Source: Noviherbaspirillum humi
Lineage (GTDB): Bacteria > Pseudomonadota > Gammaproteobacteria > Burkholderiales > Burkholderiaceae_D
NCBI RefSeq assembly: GCF_900188095.1
Contig: NZ_FZOT01000010.1
Span: 1 to 64,000 of the forward strand
Length of the DNA stretch: 64,000 bases
Reading direction: 5' to 3'
Shown: in pieces, positions 25,935-34,537 of the stretch
Position numbering within the stretch: position 1 is the stretch's first letter
Layout of the letters: the number at the start of each line of letters is the position of its first letter
Notes under the pieces: generated by a model
What the model saw: only the letters and a program-made list of their open reading frames with translations
The model's database searches: none
What the model was told of the DNA's origin: nothing
Made by a program: the position numbers and the translations under genes

Positions 25935-26150
25935 TCAGCGCTTCATCCAGCTCACCCAGCTGTCGCACTCGATGGCGACCGAAGACAGCCGCGGGGCAAC
26001 TTCGATCGCATCCAGCGCAGCGAAGCGGCTGTTGCGTGCCGGCGCTTCAGCCTGGGGCTGATTGGCGAACAGGCGGCCGAAGAAGGCGCTGACGAACGAC
26101 GACTCCTGCAGGCCGGTGATGCTGGTGGGGCGGGTTGCAACCGTAGACAT
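25935..26150 (-). CDS. small hypothetical protein, 71 residues
   Basis: I do not recognise the family. The product is a 71-residue soluble protein beginning MSTVATRPTSITGLQESSFV and containing an amphipathic FGRLFANQPQAE segment and a Trp-rich end (DSWVSWMKR). Support for it being real comes from a good Shine-Dalgarno (GGAGCAG), a TATACT box on the minus strand at 26184-26189, an AT-rich upstream region and its own intrinsic terminator. No neighbours are co-oriented within 120 bases, so it appears to be an independent unit. Confidence 0.6.
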   Translation of the reverse strand: MSTVATRPTSITGLQESSFVSAFFGRLFANQPQAEAPARNSRFAALDAIEVAPRLSSVAIECDSWVSWMKR

Positions 26151-26286
26151 ATCTGCTCCATGCGTGAATGCTTATTGCGGTGCAGTATAAAGTCTACGAG
26201 GTAATAAATCTAATTCAGAGACCGGATAGCAGTTATAAGCAAAGCGTATATGTAGTTATCATTCCAGGAAGCATCTGCGGCTCCGC

Positions 26287-27063
26287 TCAATCGAAACCGG
26301 CGTGCTTGAAATCCTCTTTCGCACGGGCGCTGCTCAACGCGTCCAGCAATTTCGCGGCTCCTTCCTGCTCCGGCCCGGTGCCCGGGGCAGCCGCATAGCT
26401 GGTCTTGAGCTGCAGCTCCTGCGGCAGGGGGCCGACCAGCGTGCCGGGGCTGACGTGCAGGATCTCGCTGATCTGGGTGATGCCCAGCTCGGCCTTGCCC
26501 TCGTCCACCAGCTTCATCACCGCCAGGCCGTTGGGCGCCAGTTGCGCCGCTGGCCGTATTGCCTCGGCGATGCCCATCTGCTGCAGCAGCTTGGCGAAAT
26601 GCACGCCGGTGGTGGAGCCCTTGGGCGGATCGCCGTAGGCAACGGAGTCGGCGCGCAGCAGCGAAGCCTTGAAGCCTTCGACGCTGGCGATGTCCGGCCG
26701 CTTGCCGCCGGCGCGCACCGCCACGCCGATCTGTACCACGCCCAGGGTGCGCGGCGAACCGGACGGCAGCACGCGCTGAGTGGCGAGCGCTTCCAGGCGC
26801 TGGCGATCGCTGATCACCAGGTCGGCCTGATAGCCCTCCTTGAGCTTGGCATCGACGCCGCCGGCGGTCGAATACTCCACCAGAACCTTGTCGCCGCTCT
26901 CCTTCTCATAGCGGGCGACGACTTCCGTCAGCGGCACCTGAACCGCGGCCGCGCTCAGCACGCGGATTTCCGCCGCCTGCCCGAGACAAGCGACCGCAGC
27001 CAACGCCGCCGACATGAACAGCCTTGTGGTTTTTGTGTTTTTCTTCATTCGATTTTCCCGCAT
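26287..27063 (-). CDS. ModA-like periplasmic substrate-binding protein
   Basis: A 258-residue exported binding protein of the ModA/family 1 type, with a signal peptide ending LGQA-AE. The mature part begins IRVLSAAAVQVPLTEVVARYEKE, followed by VEYSTAGG and DLVISD segments typical of molybdate-binding-like proteins. No modBC genes are adjacent, so molybdate cannot be assumed. The start at 27063 is favoured because AGGTGG lies eight bases upstream, inside the end of the Bug-type gene; an ATG at 27048 is the alternative. It is the last gene of the twelve-gene run. Confidence 0.8.
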   Translation of the reverse strand: MRENRMKKNTKTTRLFMSAALAAVACLGQAAEIRVLSAAAVQVPLTEVVARYEKESGDKVLVEYSTAGGVDAKLKEGYQADLVISDRQRLEALATQRVLPSGSPRTLGVVQIGVAVRAGGKRPDIASVEGFKASLLRADSVAYGDPPKGSTTGVHFAKLLQQMGIAEAIRPAAQLAPNGLAVMKLVDEGKAELGITQISEILHVSPGTLVGPLPQELQLKTSYAAAPGTGPEQEGAAKLLDALSSARAKEDFKHAGFD

Positions 27064-27066
27064 GTT

Positions 27067-28056
27067 TCAATCCACCTGCGCGCCCGACGCCTTCACGACC
27101 GGCGCCCAGCGTTTCAGTTCCGCCGCCACGAATTGCGTGAAGGCCTTGGCATCCATATTGTTGGTCTCGATGCCTTCCGGCTTCAGCTTTTCCCGCACGT
27201 CCGGCGCCTGCAGGGCCTTCACCACTTCCGCATTCAGGCGATTGACGATGTCTTGCGGCATGCCCTTCGGCCCCGACAGCGAGAACCAGATCGTCGCCAC
27301 CATCTCGGGATAGCCGAGTTCGGCGAAGGTCGGCACGTCCGGAAATTCTTCCACCCGCGCTTTCGAACTGACGGCCAGCGCGCGCGCCTTGCCCGCCTTC
27401 ACATGGCTGGACATGGTGGACAGGGTGTTGGATGCGGCCGGCACATGGCCGGCGATCAGGTCCGCCACCGCCGGACCGGCGCCCTTGTACGGCACATGGG
27501 TCATGTCGATCTTGGCCAGCTGCTTGAACTGCTCCGCCGCCAGATGGCCCATGGTGCCGTTGCCGGGCGAGGCATAGCTGAGTTCTCCCGGCTTGGACTT
27601 GGCCAGGGCGACGAAGGACTTCAGGTCCTTGGCCGGCACGCTGGGGTGAACCGCCAGCATGCTGGGCGGGCCGCCGAACAGGGCGATATGGGTGAAGTCG
27701 CGGATCGGATCGAACGGCATCTTCTTCGACAGCGTCGGCGCGATCGCATGCGACGCGACGCCCGACACCACCAGCGTATAGCCGTCCGGCGCCGCTTTCG
27801 CCACCAGGTCCGAGCCGACCACGCCGCCGGCGCCGCCGCGGTTCTCGACGACGAAGGTTTGCTTCATGCTCTCGGTGAGCTTCTGCGCCACCAGGCGCCC
27901 GAGCATGTCGGCCGTGCCCCCGGGGGAGAACGGCACGATGATGCGCACCGGCTTGTTGGGGTAATTGCTTTGCGCGCCGGCGCTGGCCGAGACCAGGGCC
28001 GCGCCGGCGATCAGGCAACGCAGTCCGGTCTTGATGAGATTGTTTGCAGTTTTCAT
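27067..28056 (-). CDS. Bug-family tripartite tricarboxylate transporter binding protein
   Basis: A 329-residue periplasmic binding protein of the TctC/Bug family, characteristic of Burkholderiales. A signal peptide (to SASAGAQ) precedes YPNKPVRIIVPFSPGGTADMLGR, the family hallmark, and YASPGNGTMGHLAAEQF. Bug proteins bind carboxylic acids and often serve TctAB permeases encoded elsewhere; none are here. The ATG at 28056 is chosen for an AGGA eight bases upstream; a longer frame to 28116 is possible. It stops three bases before the ModA-like gene begins, so the two are translationally linked. Confidence 0.92.
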   Translation of the reverse strand: MKTANNLIKTGLRCLIAGAALVSASAGAQSNYPNKPVRIIVPFSPGGTADMLGRLVAQKLTESMKQTFVVENRGGAGGVVGSDLVAKAAPDGYTLVVSGVASHAIAPTLSKKMPFDPIRDFTHIALFGGPPSMLAVHPSVPAKDLKSFVALAKSKPGELSYASPGNGTMGHLAAEQFKQLAKIDMTHVPYKGAGPAVADLIAGHVPAASNTLSTMSSHVKAGKARALAVSSKARVEEFPDVPTFAELGYPEMVATIWFSLSGPKGMPQDIVNRLNAEVVKALQAPDVREKLKPEGIETNNMDAKAFTQFVAAELKRWAPVVKASGAQVD

Positions 28057-28203
28057 GTCTTCCATCCTGATTGAATTTCGATTCTTCAAGGACGGGGATG
28101 CACCGGCAGGCGGCATCAGCCTGCCAGACTGGCGCCGGGGCGCTCCTCGTCTCCTTCTTGCGGCGCGTGGTTCGCGCTCTCTCTGTTCTGGTTCGCCTGC
28201 CTG

Positions 28204-28692
28204 TCAGGCGCCGAGCTCCTGCAGCATGTCTTCCACGTAGTCATTGTCCGAGGCGATGATCAGCATGTCGGACGAGGCGCGCAGCACTTCCAGGCTGGCG
28301 GCATCCTGGGCGGCGCTGCGGTCCTGCACCAGCACGCCGGTGATGGACACGTTCTGCTGGCGCGCCAGCTGCTTGATTGCCGGGGCCATGCTGACATCAT
28401 CGCCCGCATGTGCCACCAGGAAGATCAGATCGGCGTCGCGCAGCTCGCTTGTCAGGTCGACGCCCTGGTCGCGCGCGCATTGCAGCGTGGCTTCCATGCT
28501 GGCGCCGGGTCCGGCACTGGCAGGCAGGGAAACGCTGCGCACATGGCGCATCTGCGCCGCGTTCAAGGTCTGGGCCGAATCGGCGCCCTTGATGCCGATT
28601 CCCACCACGCGGATATGGCGCGGCGAGGAATTGGGATGATCGATGCGATGGCTGGTGTCGCTCGCGAGGTAAGCCGTGCTGGTCACTAGCAT
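28204..28692 (-). CDS. FtsZ/tubulin-like Rossmann-domain protein with degenerate GTP loop (copy 1)
   Basis: A 162-residue soluble protein. Its order of elements follows the N-terminal domain of FtsZ: first strand HIRVVGIGIKG at 26-36, the strand DADLIFLVAHAG at 86-97, then an AP-helix, and LRASSDMLIIASDNDYVEDM at 137-156, which matches the FtsZ strand ending in IPND/IPNQRLL. In FtsZ the middle segment carries the tubulin signature GGGTGTG before AAP. Here it is GDDVSMAP, so nucleotide binding is doubtful. It lacks the FtsZ C-terminal domain. A paralog lies at 35875-36375. Function is unknown. The family call is by eye, without a database search. Confidence 0.6.
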   Translation of the reverse strand: MLVTSTAYLASDTSHRIDHPNSSPRHIRVVGIGIKGADSAQTLNAAQMRHVRSVSLPASAGPGASMEATLQCARDQGVDLTSELRDADLIFLVAHAGDDVSMAPAIKQLARQQNVSITGVLVQDRSAAQDAASLEVLRASSDMLIIASDNDYVEDMLQELGA

Positions 28693-28712
28693 GTCGTTTT
28701 CCGTTCGATAAA

Positions 28713-29774
28713 TCAGGTCGCCTCGCAGCCGAGGAACCCGGCCTGCAATGCTTCCCGGTTCAAATTGCGTCCGATGAACACCAGCCGGCTGTAGCGGTCC
28801 TCGTCCGGCCGCCATGGCCGCTGCAGATCGCCCTCCAGGATCATGTGCACGGACTGGAACACCAGCCGTCGCTCCTCGCCCTGCACGTCGATGATGCCCT
28901 TGGCGCGCAGAATGTCCGGGCCCTTGCTCGCCACCAAGCCGTTGAGCCAGAGGCTGATGCGGGTGCCGTCCATCGGGCGGCGCGAGGTCAGCGAAATGCT
29001 GGCGATGCCGCTGTCGTGCTCATGGTCGTGGTGTTCATGGTGCTCGTGATCATGATGGTCATGGCCGCAGTGCTCGTCATGCACATGCCCCGCTTCACCG
29101 TGCGCCGGATTGAGGAAATCCGGCTCCAGCGTGACGATGCGTTCGATGTCGAAGCCGCCGCGGCCGAGCACCTTGTCCAGCGCGACGTTGGAACGCTGCG
29201 CGCGATGGATCGGCGCCAGCGGATTGAGTCGGCGCAGCCGCGCTTCCACCCGGCGCAGTTCGTCCTCGTTCACCAGCTCGGTCTTGTTCAGCACGATCTG
29301 GTCGGCGAAGGCCACCTGCTCCACCGCTTCCCGGCTGTCGTCCAGGCGCAGCATCACATGCCGGGCATCGACCACGGTGGTGACCGAGTCCAGCACCGTG
29401 CGTTCCTGCAGGAAGGGATCGACGAAGAAGGTCTGCGCCACCGGGCCGGGGTCGGCCAGGCCGGTGGTCTCGACGATGATGGCGTCGAAGCCGCCCTGCC
29501 CCGCCCGGCCGAGCAGGCCATGCAGGGTGCGGATCAGGTCGCCGCGCACGGTGCAGCAGATGCAGCCGTTGTTCATCTCGAACAGTTCCTCGTCGGTGTT
29601 GAGGATCAGGTCGTTGTCGATGCCGACCTCGCCGAACTCGTTGACGATGACGGCATAGCGCCGGCCATGGTCCTCCGACAGGATGCGGTTGAGCAGCGTG
29701 GTCTTGCCGGCGCCCAGATACCCGGTCAGCACCGTGACGGGAATCCGCGCGCCGGGGAGTGCAGCGTCACTCAT
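28713..29774 (-). CDS. CobW/COG0523 family GTPase, His-rich
   Basis: A 353-residue metallochaperone-type GTPase. Walker [11 protein letters not shown] is at 17-26, the metal motif CICC at 71-74, and a VETTGLADP Walker B/switch region follows. Between the GTPase and C-terminal domains lies a long His/Asp-rich segment ([20 protein letters not shown] and onward). Family members deliver Zn, Co or other metals to target enzymes. Its place between FtsZ-like and alcohol dehydrogenase genes suggests metal delivery to an enzyme of this cluster. It ends 20 bases before the FtsZ-like gene and starts six bases after the dehydrogenase. Confidence 0.92.
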   Translation of the reverse strand: MSDAALPGARIPVTVLTGYLGAGKTTLLNRILSEDHGRRYAVIVNEFGEVGIDNDLILNTDEELFEMNNGCICCTVRGDLIRTLHGLLGRAGQGGFDAIIVETTGLADPGPVAQTFFVDPFLQERTVLDSVTTVVDARHVMLRLDDSREAVEQVAFADQIVLNKTELVNEDELRRVEARLRRLNPLAPIHRAQRSNVALDKVLGRGGFDIERIVTLEPDFLNPAHGEAGHVHDEHCGHDHHDHEHHEHHDHEHDSGIASISLTSRRPMDGTRISLWLNGLVASKGPDILRAKGIIDVQGEERRLVFQSVHMILEGDLQRPWRPDEDRYSRLVFIGRNLNREALQAGFLGCEAT

Positions 29775-29780
29775 TGCCGC

Positions 29781-30893
29781 TCATTCCATCCACGGCATGA
29801 GCGAGACGTGCACCACATCCTTGGCGCCCTCGCCGCCGACCGACTTGATCGCATACTCGGTATCCTTCAGGCCGAAGCGGTGCGTGGTCAGCAGTTCCAG
29901 CGGGAAGCGCTTGGAGGCGAGCTGCTGCAGCGCCAGTTCGCAGGCGCGGTAGCTGTGGCCGCGGGCGCTCTTGATGGTGATGTACTTGGTGGTGACCTTG
30001 CCGATCGGGAAGTTGGGGAACTCCGCCATCTCGCCCTGGATCAGCATGGTGCCGCCCTTGCGCTTGAGCGCTTCCACGGCGAGCAGGATGGGCACCGTGC
30101 CGGCGCCGGCGGTGCAGTCCAGCGCCACGTCCACGCCCTTGCCGCCAGTAATTTCCATGATGCGCTTGAGCGGGTCTTCCTTTTGCACGTCGATCACGTA
30201 GTCGGCGCCGAGCTTCTTCGCCACTTCCAGGCGGGCCGCATCCTTGGAGGTGCCGGTGACGATGATCAGCGAAGCGCCGGCCTGCTTGCAGGCGATGGTC
30301 TGCGACAGGCCCTGCTGGCCCGGACCCTGGATCAGCACGGTGGAGTTGTAGCCGACGTTGCAGTCGAACAGCGCCCATTCGATGCCGTTGGCCATCGGCG
30401 TCACCAGGCCGGCGAGTTCCGGCGATACGCCGTCCGGCACCTTGTGCACCACCGCGTTCCACGGCAGGTACATGTACTGGGCAAAGCCGCCCCACAGGTG
30501 CGGCGGCTTGTCGCTGGTGCTGTAGCCGTAGCGGATGCCGTCGGGGTTGGTGCGCCAGTCGGTGTTCTCGCAATGGCGGTATTCGCCCTGGTGGCACCAT
30601 TCGCACTTGCCGCAGGCGACGTAATGCTCGACGAACACCAGGTCGCCTTCCTTGAAGCCCTTGCGGGCGACGAACTCGGGGCCGGCCTTGACGATGGTGC
30701 CGATGTTTTCATGGCCCATGATCACCGGACCGCCGGTGGTCAGGCCCTGCTTGAACATCTTGACGTCGGTGCCGCAGATGCCGGCCACGTCGACCCGCAT
30801 CAGCGCGCCGTCGACCGGGATCTCCGGCATGGGGAATTCCTGGAGCTCGATCTTGCCGGCGCCGGTCTTGACTGCTGCTTTTACTTTTTCCAC
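29781..30893 (-). CDS. zinc-dependent alcohol dehydrogenase (MDR family)
   Basis: A 370-residue medium-chain dehydrogenase. The catalytic zinc region GICGTDVKMF and GHENIGTIV is present, and the structural zinc is bound by the four cysteines of CGKCEWCHQGEYRHC. The Rossmann domain has the nucleotide motif GPGQQG. It oxidises an alcohol or reduces a carbonyl with NAD(P). The start codon is GTG, preceded by AAGGAAGACGAC. It lies 54 bases after the RraA gene and six bases before cobW. The substrate is unknown. Confidence 0.9.
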   Translation of the reverse strand: MEKVKAAVKTGAGKIELQEFPMPEIPVDGALMRVDVAGICGTDVKMFKQGLTTGGPVIMGHENIGTIVKAGPEFVARKGFKEGDLVFVEHYVACGKCEWCHQGEYRHCENTDWRTNPDGIRYGYSTSDKPPHLWGGFAQYMYLPWNAVVHKVPDGVSPELAGLVTPMANGIEWALFDCNVGYNSTVLIQGPGQQGLSQTIACKQAGASLIIVTGTSKDAARLEVAKKLGADYVIDVQKEDPLKRIMEITGGKGVDVALDCTAGAGTVPILLAVEALKRKGGTMLIQGEMAEFPNFPIGKVTTKYITIKSARGHSYRACELALQQLASKRFPLELLTTHRFGLKDTEYAIKSVGGEGAKDVVHVSLMPWME

Positions 30894-30947
30894 GTCGTCT
30901 TCCTTCTTTTCTCTAGTGTTCTCGTTCGATTGTGAGTCACGAGGCGC

Positions 30948-31643
30948 TTACAGCGTCTCGCCTTCCTTGAGCACGCCGGCGGCGCGCAATGCCTCGTCCA
31001 GCCAGCCCGGCCGGATGTTCTTTCCGCTCAGGATGCCGTCGATGCGGGCGCGCTCCGCCGCCACCTTCTTCGCCGCCGGCTCCAGCAGCGAAGCGGCTTT
31101 CTCCCGTTCCACCACCACCACGCCGTCGGCGTCGGCCACCACCAGGTCGCCCGGGTTGATCGCCACGCCGCCGGCATTGATCGGCCAGTTGATGCGGCCG
31201 GGGACATTCTTGCTCGGCCCGTTCGGATTGGCGCCGATGGAGTACACCGGGAAGCCGAGTTCCAGCAGTTCCTCGGTATCGCGGTGGCAGCCGTCGAGCA
31301 CCACGCCGGCCAGGCCGAGCTGCTTGCAGGCGGTCATCATGATGGCGCCCATAAGCGCCGCGGTGCGGTCCGCCTTGCCGTCGATGACCAGCACGTCACC
31401 CGGCTTGGCCATCGCCATGGCGGCATGGATCATCAGGTTGTCGCCGGGGCGGACTTCGATGGTGAAGGCCGGGCCGGCGATGCGCATCTCGCGCGCCAGC
31501 GGCTGGATGCGGGCATCGAGGGCGCCGCGGCGGCCGGCGACATCGGCGAAGATCGACGAGGCGAATTGCGATGCCTTCTGCACGATGTCGGGCGAGACGC
31601 GCTCGAAGTCGCGGCGGATGTCGGATAGGGATGGCTGGGTCAT
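30948..31643 (-). CDS. RraA/HMG-aldolase family protein
   Basis: A 231-residue protein of the RraA-like fold. The segment GVVLDGCHRDTEELLELGFPVYS carries the Arg-Asp pair that binds substrate and metal in 4-hydroxy-4-methyl-2-oxoglutarate/oxaloacetate lyases. It is followed by GANPNGPSKNVPG and DLVVADADGVVVV, both typical. In catabolic clusters such proteins cleave 4-carboxy-4-hydroxy-2-oxo acids late in protocatechuate or gallate pathways. That role fits the context but is not proven. It is longer than the E. coli RNase regulator RraA, which argues for the aldolase branch. The start follows AAAGAGAC. Confidence 0.88.
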   Translation of the reverse strand: MTQPSLSDIRRDFERVSPDIVQKASQFASSIFADVAGRRGALDARIQPLAREMRIAGPAFTIEVRPGDNLMIHAAMAMAKPGDVLVIDGKADRTAALMGAIMMTACKQLGLAGVVLDGCHRDTEELLELGFPVYSIGANPNGPSKNVPGRINWPINAGGVAINPGDLVVADADGVVVVEREKAASLLEPAAKKVAAERARIDGILSGKNIRPGWLDEALRAAGVLKEGETL

Positions 31644-31671
31644 GTCTCTTTCTCTCTTTAAATGTATTGGT

Positions 31672-32715
31672 TCAGGCCGCCTGGCGCGCCGGCCGGCCGC
31701 GTTCGGTCAGCAGCTTGTCCAGGCGCGGATAGATTCGGCGGGCATTGCCTTCGAACAGCTTGTAGCGGTCCTGCTCGCCGAGGAAGCCGATCTGGTCGAG
31801 ATAGCGCTTGGTGTCGTCGAAATGGTGGCCGGTCTCCGGATCGATGCCCGGCACCGCGCCCATCAGCTCGGAAGCGAACATGATGTTGTCGATCGGGACC
31901 ACGCTGGTGAGCAGCTCCAGGCCGGGACGGTGGTAGACGCAGGTATCGAAGAACACATTGTTCATCAGATGGTCCAGCAGCGAGACCTTGCGCATATTGA
32001 GGCACATGCCGCGATAGCGTCCCCAGTGGAAGGGCACCGCGCCGCCGCCGTGCGGAATGACGAAGCGCAGCGACGGAAAGTCCTTGAACAGGTCGCCCTG
32101 TATCAGCTGCATGAAGGCGGTGGTGTCGGCATTGATGTAGTGCGCGCCGGTATGGTGGAAGTTGGGATTGCAGGACGACGACACATGGATCATCGCCGGC
32201 ACGTCCAGCTCGCACAGCTTCTCGTAGATCGGATACCAGTGGCGGTCGGTCAGCGGCGGATCGGTCCAGTAGCCGCCGGACGGATCGGGATTCAGGTTGA
32301 CGCCAACGAAGCCGAGCTCGTTCACCACCCGCTCCAGCTCCTCGACGCAGTTCTTCGGCGACACCCCGGGAAACTGCGGCAGCTGCGCCACGCCGGCGAA
32401 GTTGTCCGGCATCAGGGTGCAGAGGCGGTGGATGAGATCGTTGCTCACCCGCGCCCACTGCCGGCTGACCGCTTCGGTGCCGACATGGTGAGCCATGCCG
32501 GCGGCGCGCGGCGAGAAGATGGTGAGGTCGGCGCCGCGCTCCTTCTGCAGCTTGAGCTGCGGCTGTACGCTCTCGATCAGCTGCTCGTCGCTGATGCCGA
32601 GATCCATGGATGCCGGCTTGCGCGCCGGGTCCAGCACCCCGGCCAGCTGCTTGTCGCGGAACAGCTGCAGCGCCTTCGGCTCGGTGGTGTAGTGACAATG
32701 AATGTCGATGATCAT
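31672..32715 (-). CDS. amidohydrolase-family protein (ACMSD-like)
   Basis: A 347-residue metal-dependent TIM-barrel protein. The N-terminal metal motif is MIIDIHCHYTTEP (HxH), the fold of aminocarboxymuconate-semialdehyde decarboxylase and related non-oxidative decarboxylases. Supporting segments are GVNLNPDPSGGYWTDP, MIHVSSSCNPNFHHTG and RFVIPHGGGAVPFHWGR with further histidines. It may decarboxylate an aromatic acid or hydrolyse a lactone. The start ATG directly precedes the metal motif and follows GACAGGAGAC. It sits between the RraA gene and the alpha/beta-fold gene. Confidence 0.88.
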   Translation of the reverse strand: MIIDIHCHYTTEPKALQLFRDKQLAGVLDPARKPASMDLGISDEQLIESVQPQLKLQKERGADLTIFSPRAAGMAHHVGTEAVSRQWARVSNDLIHRLCTLMPDNFAGVAQLPQFPGVSPKNCVEELERVVNELGFVGVNLNPDPSGGYWTDPPLTDRHWYPIYEKLCELDVPAMIHVSSSCNPNFHHTGAHYINADTTAFMQLIQGDLFKDFPSLRFVIPHGGGAVPFHWGRYRGMCLNMRKVSLLDHLMNNVFFDTCVYHRPGLELLTSVVPIDNIMFASELMGAVPGIDPETGHHFDDTKRYLDQIGFLGEQDRYKLFEGNARRIYPRLDKLLTERGRPARQAA

Positions 32716-32756
32716 GGTGCGGATGTCTCCTGTCTTGTGCTTGTTGTTTACCGGCG

Positions 32757-33617
32757 CTAGGCGCCCGAGCCGGCCCGCCCGAGAAAATCGAGCAGGCGTT
32801 CGGCGGTGGCGGCCTCGGTCTGCTGCTCGGGCGTGACATCCCAGTATTCCGACTTCGGCAGGCACTCTTCCAGGTAGCGGGCGGCCGAGGTGGCATGCGA
32901 TGCATCCCGTCCCGGCACAATCAGGGCCGGGATGTCGAGCTGCATCAGTTCCTCCGGCTCGGCGCCGGGCGCGGTGTCGCGGTCGAACAGGGTGCGGCCC
33001 ATGGCCGCCACGACCAGCTTGTACTTGTCTGCGCTCTGCGCCGCATAGGCCGCGGCAAATGCCGGATCGCTGCGGATCACCGATGCCCAGGGGCCGCCGC
33101 GCGGATCGGCGCCGAAGGCCTTGCCATCCTTTTGCACCAGGTCCACCACCGCCTGCAAGCCGTTCTGATGCACGAAAGCGAGATGCTCGGCGAAGCGCTG
33201 GTGGCTGGAAATCCGGTACTTCGCGCCGCCCACCGGCCAGTACAGCACCATGCTCTGCACGGCTTCCGGATGCGCGACGGCGAAGGCGGCCACCGGCGAA
33301 CAGCCCATGCAGCCGCCCATCAGGTGCGCCTTTTTAATACCGAGATGATCGAGCAAGCCCTTGCCCTGGGCGACGAAATCGCTCCAGCCTACCCGTTCCA
33401 CGCGGCCACCGGACTGCCCGGTCTCGCGGCGGTCGTAGATGATGCATTGATAGCGTTTGGTGAGGTGCTCCAGCGGCTTTGTTTTCGCATAGATGCCGAG
33501 CGAGGACCATTTCTCCAGGGTGGCGTCGAAGCCGCCGGGGGAAAACATCAGCAGCGGCTCGCCCTCCCCCACCACCTCATAACGCGTTTTGATGCCGTCG
33601 ATGATCGCGGTAGCCAT
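32757..33617 (-). CDS. alpha/beta-fold protein with cysteine at the nucleophile position
   Basis: A 286-residue cytosolic alpha/beta hydrolase-fold protein. The nucleophile elbow reads LMGGCMGCSPV, so Cys103 occupies the place usually held by Ser, as in dienelactone hydrolase. The acid is probably the Asp of VPGRDASH. No histidine is visible in the C-terminal region (EYWDVTPEQQTEAATAERLL) where the catalytic His normally lies. It may be a lyase, a thiol hydrolase of unusual type or a non-catalytic binder. The start follows GAGGAGGGACG. It is 41 bases from the amidohydrolase gene and nine from the PanB-like gene. Confidence 0.82.
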   Translation of the reverse strand: MATAIIDGIKTRYEVVGEGEPLLMFSPGGFDATLEKWSSLGIYAKTKPLEHLTKRYQCIIYDRRETGQSGGRVERVGWSDFVAQGKGLLDHLGIKKAHLMGGCMGCSPVAAFAVAHPEAVQSMVLYWPVGGAKYRISSHQRFAEHLAFVHQNGLQAVVDLVQKDGKAFGADPRGGPWASVIRSDPAFAAAYAAQSADKYKLVVAAMGRTLFDRDTAPGAEPEELMQLDIPALIVPGRDASHATSAARYLEECLPKSEYWDVTPEQQTEAATAERLLDFLGRAGSGA

Positions 33618-33626
33618 CGTCCCTCC

Positions 33627-34469
33627 TCACGCCGCCGGCTTGACCTTGATGCCGCCCTTGATCTGGCGGGTGGCGCGCACGTCTTCCGCATAGGCGCCGA
33701 GCGCCTCCAGCGTGGTGCGCGCGACCTGGGCATACGTGTCGGCCGGGTTGTCGAGGTTGCTGGCGGCATAGCCGATCGCCGCATGGGCCATGCGCATGCG
33801 GCCGTCCAGCCAGGGACCGCCGCCGAGGCCGCCGATCACCGGGATGGATACCGCCTGCGCCACCGCCGGCCCGACGATCGGGCCGGAATTGGTGAAGTCG
33901 AGCAGCGCCGCGCCGGCCGCTTCCAGGCGCTTCGCTTCCTCGACCAGTCGCTCGGTCATCTCCGCCGGCACCTGCACGTCGCCCTTGAGCATGGCGGCAT
34001 AGTCGATGCCGTACTGCAGCGCCGTCTGCGGCGTGATGCCGAACTGGGCGAACACCGGGATGCCGGCGCGCGTGATGGCCGTCACCGCTTCCGGGAAGTC
34101 GGCCGCGCCGTCGAGCTTGATGATGTCGGCGCCGGCTTCCTTCACCAGGCGGATCGCCGCCTTCACCGCCGAATCGGTGCCTTCCTGCAGCGGGCCGAAG
34201 GGAAAGTCGCAGCTCACCATCGCGCGCTGCACGCCGCGCCGCACCGCCTTGCAGACGATGATCATTTCTTCCATCGTCACTTCCAGCGGATTGCTGTGGC
34301 CCCACAGGTTGATGCCGACGGTGTCGCCAACGGACACGATGTCCACGCCGGCGCGGTCGGCGATGCGGGCGATCTGGTAATCCCAGGCGACCACGCCGAC
34401 GATCTTCTTGCCGTCGCGCTTCATCCGCTGCAGGGCGGGAATGGTGATGCTGTCTTGCTTGGGCTGCAT
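33627..34469 (-). CDS. PanB/PEP-mutase-like TIM-barrel enzyme
   Basis: A 280-residue protein related to ketopantoate hydroxymethyltransferase and the PEP mutase/isocitrate lyase superfamily. Recognisable are IVGVVAWDYQIARIADRAGVDIVSVGDTVG, with the acidic metal ligand in the DTVG motif, and AGADIIKLDGAADFPEAV. The KLDG segment is the PanB-type KLEG. It may condense or cleave a C-C bond of a 2-oxo acid. The rest of the pantothenate pathway is not nearby, so a catabolic paralog is more likely than biosynthetic panB. The start follows GGAAGAGACGAGC. Confidence 0.8.
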   Translation of the reverse strand: MQPKQDSITIPALQRMKRDGKKIVGVVAWDYQIARIADRAGVDIVSVGDTVGINLWGHSNPLEVTMEEMIIVCKAVRRGVQRAMVSCDFPFGPLQEGTDSAVKAAIRLVKEAGADIIKLDGAADFPEAVTAITRAGIPVFAQFGITPQTALQYGIDYAAMLKGDVQVPAEMTERLVEEAKRLEAAGAALLDFTNSGPIVGPAVAQAVSIPVIGGLGGGPWLDGRMRMAHAAIGYAASNLDNPADTYAQVARTTLEALGAYAEDVRATRQIKGGIKVKPAA

Positions 34470-34537
34470 GCTCGTCTCTTCCTTTTCGATTCTTCTGTAT
34501 TGGTCTTTGGTCTTTATTTTTTCAGCCTTCAGCCGCC

